NCBI RefSeq assembly: GCF_020215645.1
Contig: NZ_CP084058.1
Coordinates: 9,548,001-9,612,000, forward strand
Length of the DNA stretch: 64,000 nucleotides
Reading direction: 5' to 3'
DNA from: Nonomuraea gerenzanensis
GTDB taxonomy: Bacteria > Actinomycetota > Actinomycetes > Streptosporangiales > Streptosporangiaceae
Positions within the stretch are counted from its first letter, which is position 1; every line of letters begins with the position of its first letter. The notes beneath the pieces were generated by a model. It did not search any database. It was not told the origin of the DNA and saw nothing but the letters and a program-made list of their open reading frames with translations. Below, one piece after another: positions 42,537 through 50,775 of the stretch. The position numbers and the translations under genes were made by a program.

Positions 42537-43121
42537 ATGGCACGGGCAGGGCTGACCGCGGAGCGTCTGGTGCGGGCGGGCGCGGAGCTGGCCGACGAGA
42601 TCGGGTTCGACCAGGTGACCGTCTCGGCCGTGGCCAGGCGGTTCGACGTCAAGGTGGCGAGCCTGTACTCGCACGTGAAGAGCTCCCACGACCTCAAGAC
42701 GAGGATCGCGCTGCTCGCCTTGGAGGAGATGGCCGACCGGGCGGCCGAGGCGCTGGCCGGGCGGGCGGGCAAGGACGCGCTGACCGCCCTCGCCGGCGTC
42801 TACCGCGACTACGCCCGCGAGCACCCTGGCCGCTACGCCGCCGCCCAGCTCAGGCTCGACCCGGAGACGGCGGCCGCCGGCGCGGGCGTGCGGCACGCGC
42901 AGCTGACACGGGCCATCCTGCGCGGCTACGACCTGGCCGAGCCCGACCAGACGCACGCCGTACGACTGCTGGGCAGCGTCTTCCACGGCTACGTCAGCCT
43001 GGAGCTGGGCGGCGGGTTCGACCACAGCGCGCCCGACACCCAGCAGACCTGGTCCCGCACCATGGACGCCCTCGACGCCCTCCTGCGCAACTGGCCCCCC
43101 GCGGCCACCGAAGACCTGTAG
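42537..43121 (+). CDS. TetR-family transcriptional regulator
   Basis: A 194-residue TetR protein. Helix-turn-helix: TVSAVARRFDVKVASLYSHV; the C-terminal domain (LTALAGVYRDYAREHPGRYA, then GSVFHGYVSLELGGGFDH) is of the WHG/TetR_C_33 kind. ATG at 42537 has GGAGGCAGGG upstream. It is divergent from the NmrA-like gene, its probable target. The GDSL hydrolase gene follows 15 bases downstream and may be co-transcribed. Confidence 0.92.
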   Translation: MARAGLTAERLVRAGAELADEIGFDQVTVSAVARRFDVKVASLYSHVKSSHDLKTRIALLALEEMADRAAEALAGRAGKDALTALAGVYRDYAREHPGRYAAAQLRLDPETAAAGAGVRHAQLTRAILRGYDLAEPDQTHAVRLLGSVFHGYVSLELGGGFDHSAPDTQQTWSRTMDALDALLRNWPPAATEDL

Positions 43122-43136
43122 CGATCGGCTGACATC

Positions 43137-44276
43137 ATGCTCATCACCACCCCCATCACCGAGACCCTCGTCCGCGGCGCCGCCGACCTGGAGCGCACCG
43201 AGCACGGCCTGCTGCCGCACCGGCTGCCCGCGCGGGCCCGCGCGCAGTGCGCCGACGGCCAGCTCGCCGTGGCCGAGTCGCAGCCCTCCGGCGTGCGGCT
43301 GGCCTTCCGCACCACGGCCACCACCGTCGAGCTGGACGCGCTGCCCACCAAGCGCGTCTACCTGGGCGCGCCGCCCCGCCCCGACGGCGTGTACGACCTG
43401 CTCGTCGACGGCCGCCTGACCGGCCAGGCGAGCTTGCCCGACGGCGATACGGTGACCGTCGACCTCGCCACCGGCTCCGCCGAGCACCGGCCCGGCCCGG
43501 TCGGCACCGTCCGCTTCACCGGGCTGCCCGCGCGGGAGAAGGACGTCGAGCTGTGGCTGCCGCACAACGAGACCACCGAGCTGGTCGCGCTGCGTACCGA
43601 CGCCGCGATCGAGCCGCTGCCCGGCCGCGGGCGCAGGGTGTGGCTGCACCACGGCAGCTCGATCAGCCACGGCTCCGACGCGGCGAGCCCCAGCACCACG
43701 TGGCCGGCCCTGGCCGCCTCCCTGGCCGGGCTGGAGCTGATCAACCTCGGGATGGGCGGGAGCGCGCTGCTCGACCCGTTCACCGCCCGCGCCATGCGGG
43801 ACACGCCCGCGGACCTGATCAGCGTCAAGATCGGCATCAACCTGGTCAACGCCGACCTGATGCGGCTGCGCGCGTTCGGCCCGGCGGTGCACGGCTTCCT
43901 CGACACCATCCGTGAGGGCCATCCGACCGCGCCGCTGCTGGTCGTCTCGCCCCTCTACTGCCCCATCCACGAGGACACCCCGGGGCCCGGCGCGTTCGAC
44001 TTCGCCGCGCTCAGCACCGGCAGGCTGCGCTTCCGCGCCACCGGCGACCCCGCCGAGCGGGCCGCGGGCAAGCTGACGCTGGGCGTCATCCGGGAGGAGC
44101 TGGCCCGCATCGTCGAGCAGCGGCGGGCCGGCGACCCGCACTTGCGCTACCTCGACGGCCGCGACCTCTACGGCGAGGCCGACCACGCCGAGCTGCCGCT
44201 GCCCGACGAGCTCCACCCGGACGCCGCCACCCACCGCCTCATCGGCGAGCGCTTCGCCAAGCTGTCCGGCTGCTGA
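43137..44276 (+). CDS. SGNH/GDSL-family hydrolase with N-terminal beta domain
   Basis: A 379-residue cytoplasmic protein. About 160 N-terminal residues are beta-rich, a jelly-roll-like domain seen in several esterases. The SGNH domain then has block I as HHGSSISHGSD (nucleophile probably Ser175), block II GMGGSALLDPF, block III KIGINLVNADL and block V DELHPDAATH. It is likely an esterase or lipase, possibly a carbohydrate deacetylase as in CE2-like two-domain enzymes. ATG at 43137 lies 15 bases after the tetR stop, without a clear ribosome site, so translation may be coupled. Confidence 0.87.
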   Translation: MLITTPITETLVRGAADLERTEHGLLPHRLPARARAQCADGQLAVAESQPSGVRLAFRTTATTVELDALPTKRVYLGAPPRPDGVYDLLVDGRLTGQASLPDGDTVTVDLATGSAEHRPGPVGTVRFTGLPAREKDVELWLPHNETTELVALRTDAAIEPLPGRGRRVWLHHGSSISHGSDAASPSTTWPALAASLAGLELINLGMGGSALLDPFTARAMRDTPADLISVKIGINLVNADLMRLRAFGPAVHGFLDTIREGHPTAPLLVVSPLYCPIHEDTPGPGAFDFAALSTGRLRFRATGDPAERAAGKLTLGVIREELARIVEQRRAGDPHLRYLDGRDLYGEADHAELPLPDELHPDAATHRLIGERFAKLSGC

Positions 44277-44286
44277 GCCCGCCTGG

Positions 44287-46158
44287 TCAGTCGAGCCTGC
44301 CCTCGCGGGCGCCGGCCAGCGCCTCCCCCTCCGGCTCGCCCTCGTCGGTGACGTCGTCGTCGATGAGGAAGCCGCCCGACTGGTGCCGCCAGAGCCTGGC
44401 GTACGGGCCCTGCGCCTGGAGCAGCTCGCCGTGGGTGCCCTGCTCGACGATGCGGCCCTTGTTGAGCACGACGAGCCGGTCCATCCGGACGACCGTGCTC
44501 AGCCGGTGGGCGACCACGAGCGCGGTGCGCCCCTGCATCAGCCGCCACAGGGCCTCCTGGACGAGCAGCTCGCTTTCGGAGTCGAGAGCGCTCGTGGCCT
44601 CGTCCAGCAGCAGGATCGGCGCGTCCCGCAGGATGGCGCGAGCCAGGGCCAGGCGTTGCCGCTGGCCGCCGGAGAGCTTGACGCCGCGCTCCCCCACCAG
44701 CGTGTCGAACCCGTCGGGCAGCGACTCGGCGAACTCCGTGACGTGCGCCGCCCGCGCCGCCTGGAGGATCTCGGCGTCGGTGGCGTCCGGCCGGGCGAAG
44801 GCGATGTTGTCGCGGATCGACCGGTGGAACATGGCCGGCTCCTGCGGCACGTACGCGATGAGGCTGCGCAGGTCGGCCTGGCGCAGCCGGGCGATGTCCT
44901 GGCCGCCGATGAGGATGCGGCCGCCGTCGATGTCCATCAGCCGCAGCAGCAGCCGGGTGAGCGTGCTCTTGCCGCCGCCGGACTGGCCGACCAGCCCGAT
45001 CCTGGTGCCGCTGGGGATGTCGAGATCGAGGCGGTCGAACAGGGGCGGCCCGTCGCCGTAGGCGAAGCGCACCCGCTCGAAGCGCACGCTCGCGTCGGCG
45101 GGCCGCAGCGGCTGCGGGTCGGGCGGGTCCACCACGGTCGGCGGGTCGAGCAGCAGCTCGGTGAACTGCGCGGCCTCCGTGAGCACGCTCTCCAGGCGCC
45201 GGTAGATCTGGTTGAACTCGAACATGATGCTGATCGTGTTCGTGTAGTAGGTGAAGGTCACCACGATGGCCTCCACCCCCAGCCCGCCGCGCAGCGCCAC
45301 GGCCAGGAGCAGGCCCACGGCGCTGGTCAGCACCGACATCGGCGCGACGACGGTGTCGACGCGCAGGTTGCCGTAGTCCCACGAGCGCAGCGACAGCCTG
45401 GTCTGCTCGGCGATCCTGGCGCGGTGCTCGGTGGCCTCGCGGTCCTCGGCGGCGAACGCGCGTACGGTGTCCATGTTGGACAGCACGTCGGCCACGTGAC
45501 CCGACACCCGCACCTTGGCCGCCTCGCGCTCGTCCACCAGCGCCTGGCGGCGGCGGATGAGCGGGGCGACGAGGAAGCCGGTGACGACGATGAGCCCCAG
45601 CAGCACGATGACCAGCAGCGGGTCGTAACTCCACAGCACCACCGAGGCGAAGGTCAGCGGCACCAGCTTGGCCATGATGGAGAACGTCATCGTGTCGACG
45701 AAGTCCTCGAACCTGCTGGAGAAGCCCAGCACCCGCTTGGTCAGCGAGCCGGCGAAGTTGTCGTGGAAGAACGCGGCGTCCTTGACGAGCAGCTCGTCCA
45801 TGCCGACGACGCCGAGCCGCTCGATGCCGCGCGCGTCCGTCCGGTTGAGGAAGTGCAGGCCCACCCGCCAGAACACCTCGCCCGCCAGCAGCAGGCCGCC
45901 GAAGGCGAGCACGTACGGCAGCAGCGCGTCCACGGCGCCGTCACCGCCGCCGGCCAGGTGCCCGACGAGTGCGGCCACCGCCAGCGGCGCCAGGTAGTAC
46001 AGGCAGACGTTGCCCAGGGCCGGCAGCGTCAGGGCCGGCGCGGCGACCCGCCACTGGCGCCTGAGCTCGCCGAAGTAGTAGCGCAGGACCAGCAGGATCG
46101 AGGATTTACGCGGGGACGGAGTGTCTCCGGAGCCTTCGCGTGTCCCGAGCACAGTCAT
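44287..46158 (-). CDS. ABC exporter, fused membrane and ATPase domains
   Basis: A 623-residue half-transporter with six membrane helices (type 1 exporter fold) followed by the nucleotide-binding domain: Walker A GQSGGGKST, Q-loop YVPQEPAMF, signature LSGGQRQRLALARA, Walker B ILLLDEATSALD and switch VVAHRLSTV. It works as a homodimer or with a partner not found here. ATG at 46158 is chosen over the ATG 12 codons upstream because GGGGAGGG lies in front of it. The substrate is unknown; multidrug or lipid export is usual. Confidence 0.93.
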   Translation of the reverse strand: MTVLGTREGSGDTPSPRKSSILLVLRYYFGELRRQWRVAAPALTLPALGNVCLYYLAPLAVAALVGHLAGGGDGAVDALLPYVLAFGGLLLAGEVFWRVGLHFLNRTDARGIERLGVVGMDELLVKDAAFFHDNFAGSLTKRVLGFSSRFEDFVDTMTFSIMAKLVPLTFASVVLWSYDPLLVIVLLGLIVVTGFLVAPLIRRRQALVDEREAAKVRVSGHVADVLSNMDTVRAFAAEDREATEHRARIAEQTRLSLRSWDYGNLRVDTVVAPMSVLTSAVGLLLAVALRGGLGVEAIVVTFTYYTNTISIMFEFNQIYRRLESVLTEAAQFTELLLDPPTVVDPPDPQPLRPADASVRFERVRFAYGDGPPLFDRLDLDIPSGTRIGLVGQSGGGKSTLTRLLLRLMDIDGGRILIGGQDIARLRQADLRSLIAYVPQEPAMFHRSIRDNIAFARPDATDAEILQAARAAHVTEFAESLPDGFDTLVGERGVKLSGGQRQRLALARAILRDAPILLLDEATSALDSESELLVQEALWRLMQGRTALVVAHRLSTVVRMDRLVVLNKGRIVEQGTHGELLQAQGPYARLWRHQSGGFLIDDDVTDEGEPEGEALAGAREGRLD

Positions 46159-46290
46159 CCGCCCTCCCCGAACGCCGATACCCGCCGTCGTCATGCTGCC
46201 GCAGTCCGTACGCGAGGAGCGACTGATTTTTCTCCCCCGCGAACTCGATCACCGTCCCCTGTTGTGCGCGCGGCGGGGGTTCCTGGACGA

Positions 46291-46320
46291 CGCCGGGCGG
46301 AGCCGCCGCTCCGCCCGGCG
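46291..46320 (-). terminator. Hairpin terminator after the GH95 gene
   Basis: A 13-base perfect stem (CGCCGGGCGGAGC / GCTCCGCCCGGCG) with a CGCC loop begins 13 bases after the GH95 stop, in the gap before the ABC exporter gene on the same strand. Confidence 0.75.
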
Positions 46321-46333
46321 CGGGCTCACGAGG

Positions 46334-49300
46334 TCAGAAGGCCAGCTCCCGCCAGGTCCGCACCTCCTCGGCGGTCAGCGTCCTGGACAGGATGGCGGCG
46401 CGATCCACGCCTCCGGTCATGCGCTGGCCGCCGCCCTGGTCGGCGCCGAAGCGCAGCGGCCGGGCGGCGCAGCCGGTGATGCCGTCGGCGCCGACCTGGC
46501 CGGTGGCCACGCGCGTGCCGTCCACGTAGAGGGCGAGCGTGCCGGTGCGGTCGAGGGTGACCACGAGGTCCAGCCAGCGGCCGGTGGGCAGGGTGGCGTT
46601 GAGGGTGACGTTCGCGCCGGCGCCGATGAAGCGCACCTGGTGCGACGGGGTGACGTCGATGAGCACGCCGTCGGTGCCCGGGTCGCCGGACGGCTGGGAG
46701 TCGAACAGCCTGCGGTAGCCGCTGCCCTGGACCTTCACCTCGGCGGCGAACGTGGCCTCACGCACCACGCCGAGCGTGGTGTTCGCGGTGGTCAGGTACG
46801 TGCTGCCGTCGAGCACCAGCCCGCTGCCCGACGGGGCGGCGGGGTCGTAGGCGGCGGTGCCGCCCGCGACGGTGGCGTCACGGCCGTTGCCGGAGCTGTC
46901 GGCGACCGTTGCGCCCTCCTTCGGGTCCCAGGCGACCAGGACGGAGCCGGCCGGGGCGGGCGCGCACGGCTCCAATGCGAGCACGGCGGAGGCCGCGCCC
47001 CGCCACGAGTCGCCGGCGACCGAGGCGGACAGCACCGCCCGCCGCGAGCCGTCGGCCGGCCCCGGCGTGACGGTGAAGGTGGCGGTACGCGACCGGCCGG
47101 GCGCCACGCCCGCCAGGTGCCGGGTCGCCGGCGCGGCGGTCCAGCCCTGCGGCACGGTGAGCGTCACGTCGGCGGCGGGCACCGACCTGCGGCGGGTGGC
47201 CGCGACGGTGACCCGCGCCTCGAACGGCGTGCCAGGGGTGGCGGTGGCGGGCGCCTGCAGGGTGACGGCGGCCTCGTTCTGGATCGTGTACGTCTTGCCC
47301 GCGCGGGCGTTCCAGCTCAGCGTGTCGCCGTCGCGGCGCGGCCCCACCTCGTGCCCCTGCTCGTCGTGGACGCGGTAACGGCCGGCGATGAACGACGACC
47401 TGACCTTGATCGGCCCGGTCCTGCCCGGCCGGACGGTGATCGTGTCGGGGGCGCCGTCCTTCCAGGCGGCGTCCACGGTGACGTCGCCGCGGGCGCGCAG
47501 GCCCTGGACGGAGCCGTCGCGCCAGGTGCTGGGCAACGCGGGCAGCACGTGCACCACGTCGTGCTGGCTCTGCAGCAGCATCTCGGCGACGCCGGAGGTG
47601 GCGCCGAAGTTGCCGTCGATCTGGAACGGCGGGTGGGTGTCCCACAGGTTGTCCAGCGTGGACGCCTTGAGCTGCTCGGCCAGCATCTTGTGCGCGTGGT
47701 CGCCGTCCAGCAGCCGCGCCCAGAAGTTGATCTTCCACGCCTTGGACCAGCCGGTGCCGCCGTCGCCGCGCGCCGTCAGCGACACCTTCGCCGCCTCGGC
47801 CTCCGGGGTTCCGGGCAGGATCTGGTTGCCGGGGTGCAGGGCGTACAGGTGGGAGACGTGCCGGTGGGTGTCGGTCCTGGAGTCCCAGTCGCTCTTCCAC
47901 TCCTGGAGCTGGCCCCAGGAGCCGACGCGCAGGCCGGGGTCGAGCTCGGCCAGGGCCGCGCTCACCTCGTCCTGGAAACCCGCGTCCGTCTTCAGCTTCC
48001 TCGCCGCCGCCAGGGCGTTGGTGAACACCTCGCGGACGATCTGCTGCGACATCGCCGCGCCCGCCGAGAAGTCGCCGTGCTCGGGCGAGTAGCTCGGCGA
48101 GACGACGAGCTTGCCGTCGCGCGGGTCGGTGTGCAGGAAGTCGAGCCAGAACTCGGCCGCGCCCTTGAGCACCGGGTACGCGGTCTCGCGCAGGTAGGCC
48201 TCGTCACCCGTGAAGCGGTAGGTGTCGTACAGGTGCTGGGTGGTCCAGGCCGCCGCCTCGGGGAACCAGAAGGAGCTGGCGTAGTCGTGCACGCCGGTGA
48301 AGCCGAACGGGTTGGTCTCGTTGTTGACCACCCAGCCGCGGGCGCCGTACAGGTCCTGGGCGGTCTTGCGGCCCGGGGCCACCAGCGCGGTGATGTAGCG
48401 GTCGTACGGCGTGGTCGTCTCGTGCAGGTTGGTCTGCTCGGCGAGCCAGTAGTTCATCTGCAGGTTGATGTTGACGTGGTAGTCGGCCGACCAGGGCGGG
48501 TTGGTGACGTTGTTCCACACGCCTTGCAGGTTCGCCGGGAGCAGGTCGTTCTCCCGGGAGGAGGAGATGAGCAGGTAGCGGCCGTAGGCGAAGAACAGCG
48601 CCTCCAGCGCCCTGTCGTCGGCCGAGACGCCGCCGGTGTAGTTCCTGCGCAGCTGGTCGGTGGGCACGGCGGGCGTGCTGCCGCCGAGGTCGAGCCGCAC
48701 CCGGTCGAACAGCTTGCGGTAGTCGGCGACGTGCGCCTGCCTGAGCTGCTCGTAGCCCTTGGCCGCGGCGGCGTCCACGGCGGCGGTGACCTTGGCGTGC
48801 GGGTCCTCGCCCCGGTAGGCGGGGTAGGTGCCGGCGTAGTCGGTGCCGGCCGACAGCACGAAGACCGCGCTGTCGGCTCCGGAGACGGTGATCCTGTCGC
48901 CTGCGTCCGTCCGCGTGCCGCCCTCGGTGAGGACCTGCACCTGGGCCTCGAACTTCATGCCGTTGTCGCGCAGGGCACCGCGGATGGTGAGCCTGCCGCC
49001 GGAGGCCGTGACGGTCTTGTCGCCGCGCGGCGAGGTGTGCCGCAGGGTGAACGACACCTTGCCGCCCTGGTCGGCGGAGACCCTGCCGACGATCACGTTG
49101 CCGGGGTTGCTGGCGAAGTACTCGCGGGAGTGGCGCACGCCGTCCGCGGTGTACCCGACGCGGGCCACGGCCTCGCGCAGGCTCAGCTCGCGCCGGTAGC
49201 CGGTGGGCGCCGTGTGGCCGAAGTCGAGGAACAGGTCGCCGAAGGTCTGATACGCCCCGAACCCCGTCTTGGGCTGGCCCAGCTTGGCGGCCACGTCGTT

Positions 49301-49663
49301 CGGCGTCATCCGGCCGTCGCGGTCGATCCGCTGCTGGACCTCGGCGATGGCGCCGGGCCGCGGGGTCCGCCAGTTGCCGTGGTCGTACCCGGCGGCGCCG
49401 GGGCCGCCGGTCCACAACGTCTTCTCGTTGAACTGGAGCTGCTCGGTCGCCACGCCGCCGAAGACCATGGCGCCCAGGGGGCCGTTGCCGATGGGCAGGG
49501 CCTGGGTCTCCCAGTCGGTGGCGGGCTGGTCGTACCAGAGGGATAAGTCATCGGGTGTCTCAGCGATGGCGGCGGTCGCACCGGCGGGTGCGGACAGGCC
49601 GGCGGCAAGCGTCAAGGCGACGATCAGGGCGCTGCTGAAGCGTCGCCTCGGGGGGTGCGGCAC
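46334..49663 (-). CDS. Secreted GH95 glycosidase (alpha-L-fucosidase/galactosidase type) with LamG-like domain
   Basis: A 1109-residue secreted enzyme. A signal peptide ends near residue 32. The GH95 body starts LWYDQPATDWETQALPIGNG. Catalytic positions known from bifidobacterial AfcA are present: the Asn pair in HVNINLQMNYW (about residue 398), Glu in SPEHG (about 527) and Asp in QIDGNFG (about 682). A NEW3-like beta domain follows, then a concanavalin/LamG-like domain (GSGLVLDGSTYLTT to the C-terminus). GH95 inverting enzymes remove alpha-1,2-fucose or L-galactose from plant xyloglucan and related glycans. GTG at 49663 follows GGAGGATT. Confidence 0.94.
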   Translation of the reverse strand: MPHPPRRRFSSALIVALTLAAGLSAPAGATAAIAETPDDLSLWYDQPATDWETQALPIGNGPLGAMVFGGVATEQLQFNEKTLWTGGPGAAGYDHGNWRTPRPGAIAEVQQRIDRDGRMTPNDVAAKLGQPKTGFGAYQTFGDLFLDFGHTAPTGYRRELSLREAVARVGYTADGVRHSREYFASNPGNVIVGRVSADQGGKVSFTLRHTSPRGDKTVTASGGRLTIRGALRDNGMKFEAQVQVLTEGGTRTDAGDRITVSGADSAVFVLSAGTDYAGTYPAYRGEDPHAKVTAAVDAAAAKGYEQLRQAHVADYRKLFDRVRLDLGGSTPAVPTDQLRRNYTGGVSADDRALEALFFAYGRYLLISSSRENDLLPANLQGVWNNVTNPPWSADYHVNINLQMNYWLAEQTNLHETTTPYDRYITALVAPGRKTAQDLYGARGWVVNNETNPFGFTGVHDYASSFWFPEAAAWTTQHLYDTYRFTGDEAYLRETAYPVLKGAAEFWLDFLHTDPRDGKLVVSPSYSPEHGDFSAGAAMSQQIVREVFTNALAAARKLKTDAGFQDEVSAALAELDPGLRVGSWGQLQEWKSDWDSRTDTHRHVSHLYALHPGNQILPGTPEAEAAKVSLTARGDGGTGWSKAWKINFWARLLDGDHAHKMLAEQLKASTLDNLWDTHPPFQIDGNFGATSGVAEMLLQSQHDVVHVLPALPSTWRDGSVQGLRARGDVTVDAAWKDGAPDTITVRPGRTGPIKVRSSFIAGRYRVHDEQGHEVGPRRDGDTLSWNARAGKTYTIQNEAAVTLQAPATATPGTPFEARVTVAATRRRSVPAADVTLTVPQGWTAAPATRHLAGVAPGRSRTATFTVTPGPADGSRRAVLSASVAGDSWRGAASAVLALEPCAPAPAGSVLVAWDPKEGATVADSSGNGRDATVAGGTAAYDPAAPSGSGLVLDGSTYLTTANTTLGVVREATFAAEVKVQGSGYRRLFDSQPSGDPGTDGVLIDVTPSHQVRFIGAGANVTLNATLPTGRWLDLVVTLDRTGTLALYVDGTRVATGQVGADGITGCAARPLRFGADQGGGQRMTGGVDRAAILSRTLTAEEVRTWRELAF

Positions 49664-49684
49664 GGAATCCTCCGATCACAGGAG

Positions 49685-49697
49685 CCTTGGTCCAAGG
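49685..49697. promoter_or_regulatory. Palindrome before the GH95 gene
   Basis: CCTTGG-T-CCAAGG is a perfect palindrome 21 bases upstream of the GH95 start codon. Its position suits an operator or a leader structure; no matching regulator gene is next to it. Confidence 0.4.
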
Positions 49698-49860
49698 AGA
49701 TAGCATCGAAACAGGGCCGTAACAAGACTTCTCATCCGATGTTTCTTGCGGCACGCTGGGTGGTAGAGGAACGGAACAACAGGCCGCACCCGTCCGATCA
49801 CCTGCGTCGTCGAGCATCCGTCAATGATCCGTCGACACGCAGGCTCTATCCTCGTGCGCC

Positions 49861-50775
49861 ATGTCCACTGACCAGGTCGCGGTAGAACAGACCGCTCCCC
49901 ATACGCTCCCCGCGAGCGACGCCCCCGACGGCGAAGGCAACGGCGAGGAGGGCAACGGCGGTGTCCTCTACCTGATCGAGCGCATCGGCTCCGTCATCGT
50001 GCCCATCGGCGTGACCCTCTACGCCGTGCTCTACCTCGGTGTCGAGGAGATGTACAGCGTCTTCGGCATCAGCCCCCAGCAGGCAGGCATCGACCAGTCC
50101 GTGCTGCTGGGCCGCCTCATGGGCACGCTGATCCTGATGCTGCTGATCGCCATCCCCACGCTCGGCTTCGCCGTCGCGCTCTGCTGGGTGGCCGACAAGG
50201 TGACCCGCGGCGCGCTCAGCAGGGCGGTGCAGGCCGTCCGGCGGCGGCCGTGGGTGGCCGCGCTGCTCGCCGCGCTGTGGTGCGGCGCCACGTACTGGGG
50301 ATTGTTCAACATCTTCGGTGACCTCGACCTGGCCGTCATGGTCGTCATCGCCGTGGGGCTCGGCGTGGTGACGTTCCTGGTGCCGTTCAGGCTGCTGCGC
50401 CGCAGGCCGGTCGGCCGCGCCGCGACCAAGGTCCTGCTCGGCGCCCTCACCGGGGTCGGCCTGGGCTTCCTGCTGATCCTGGCGATGGTCAGGGGCGCGC
50501 TGGAGGTCCAGGAGACCGGGCAGGCCAACGAGCTGCTCAGCTACGTCGGCTTCCAGGACCAGTGGACGATCATCAAGAACGCCGAGGACGACAAGCCGCT
50601 CTACGACGGCCGCTGGATGATGCTGCTCGGCGAGAGCGACGGCACGTACGTCTTCTACGACTGCGACAAGTACGAGACGTTCCGCCGCCCCATGGAGACG
50701 ACCAACCTGGGCTCCATCCAGCTCGACCCCGAGCGGGAGAAGGGTTACACCTGCGGCTCGCTCGCCGAGGAGTAG
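49861..50775 (+). CDS. Membrane protein, unknown function
   Basis: A 304-residue protein: a hydrophilic, Asp/Glu/Gly-rich N-terminus of 34 residues, then about five membrane segments (VIVPIGVTLYAVLYLG; LILMLLIAIPTLGFAVAL; WVAALLAALWCGATYW; LAVMVVIAVGLGVVTFL; LGALTGVGLGFLLILAMV), then an 80-residue outside or inside domain with a conserved-looking WMMLLGESDGTYVFYDCDK. No family recognised. ATG at 49861. Its 3' end overlaps the convergent AfsR-like gene by 31 bases. Confidence 0.75.
   Translation: MSTDQVAVEQTAPHTLPASDAPDGEGNGEEGNGGVLYLIERIGSVIVPIGVTLYAVLYLGVEEMYSVFGISPQQAGIDQSVLLGRLMGTLILMLLIAIPTLGFAVALCWVADKVTRGALSRAVQAVRRRPWVAALLAALWCGATYWGLFNIFGDLDLAVMVVIAVGLGVVTFLVPFRLLRRRPVGRAATKVLLGALTGVGLGFLLILAMVRGALEVQETGQANELLSYVGFQDQWTIIKNAEDDKPLYDGRWMMLLGESDGTYVFYDCDKYETFRRPMETTNLGSIQLDPEREKGYTCGSLAEE

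Noticed and set aside
46121..49546. 1141-residue plus-strand frame opposite the GH95 gene
   Set aside because: It is antisense to a gene with all GH95 catalytic motifs.
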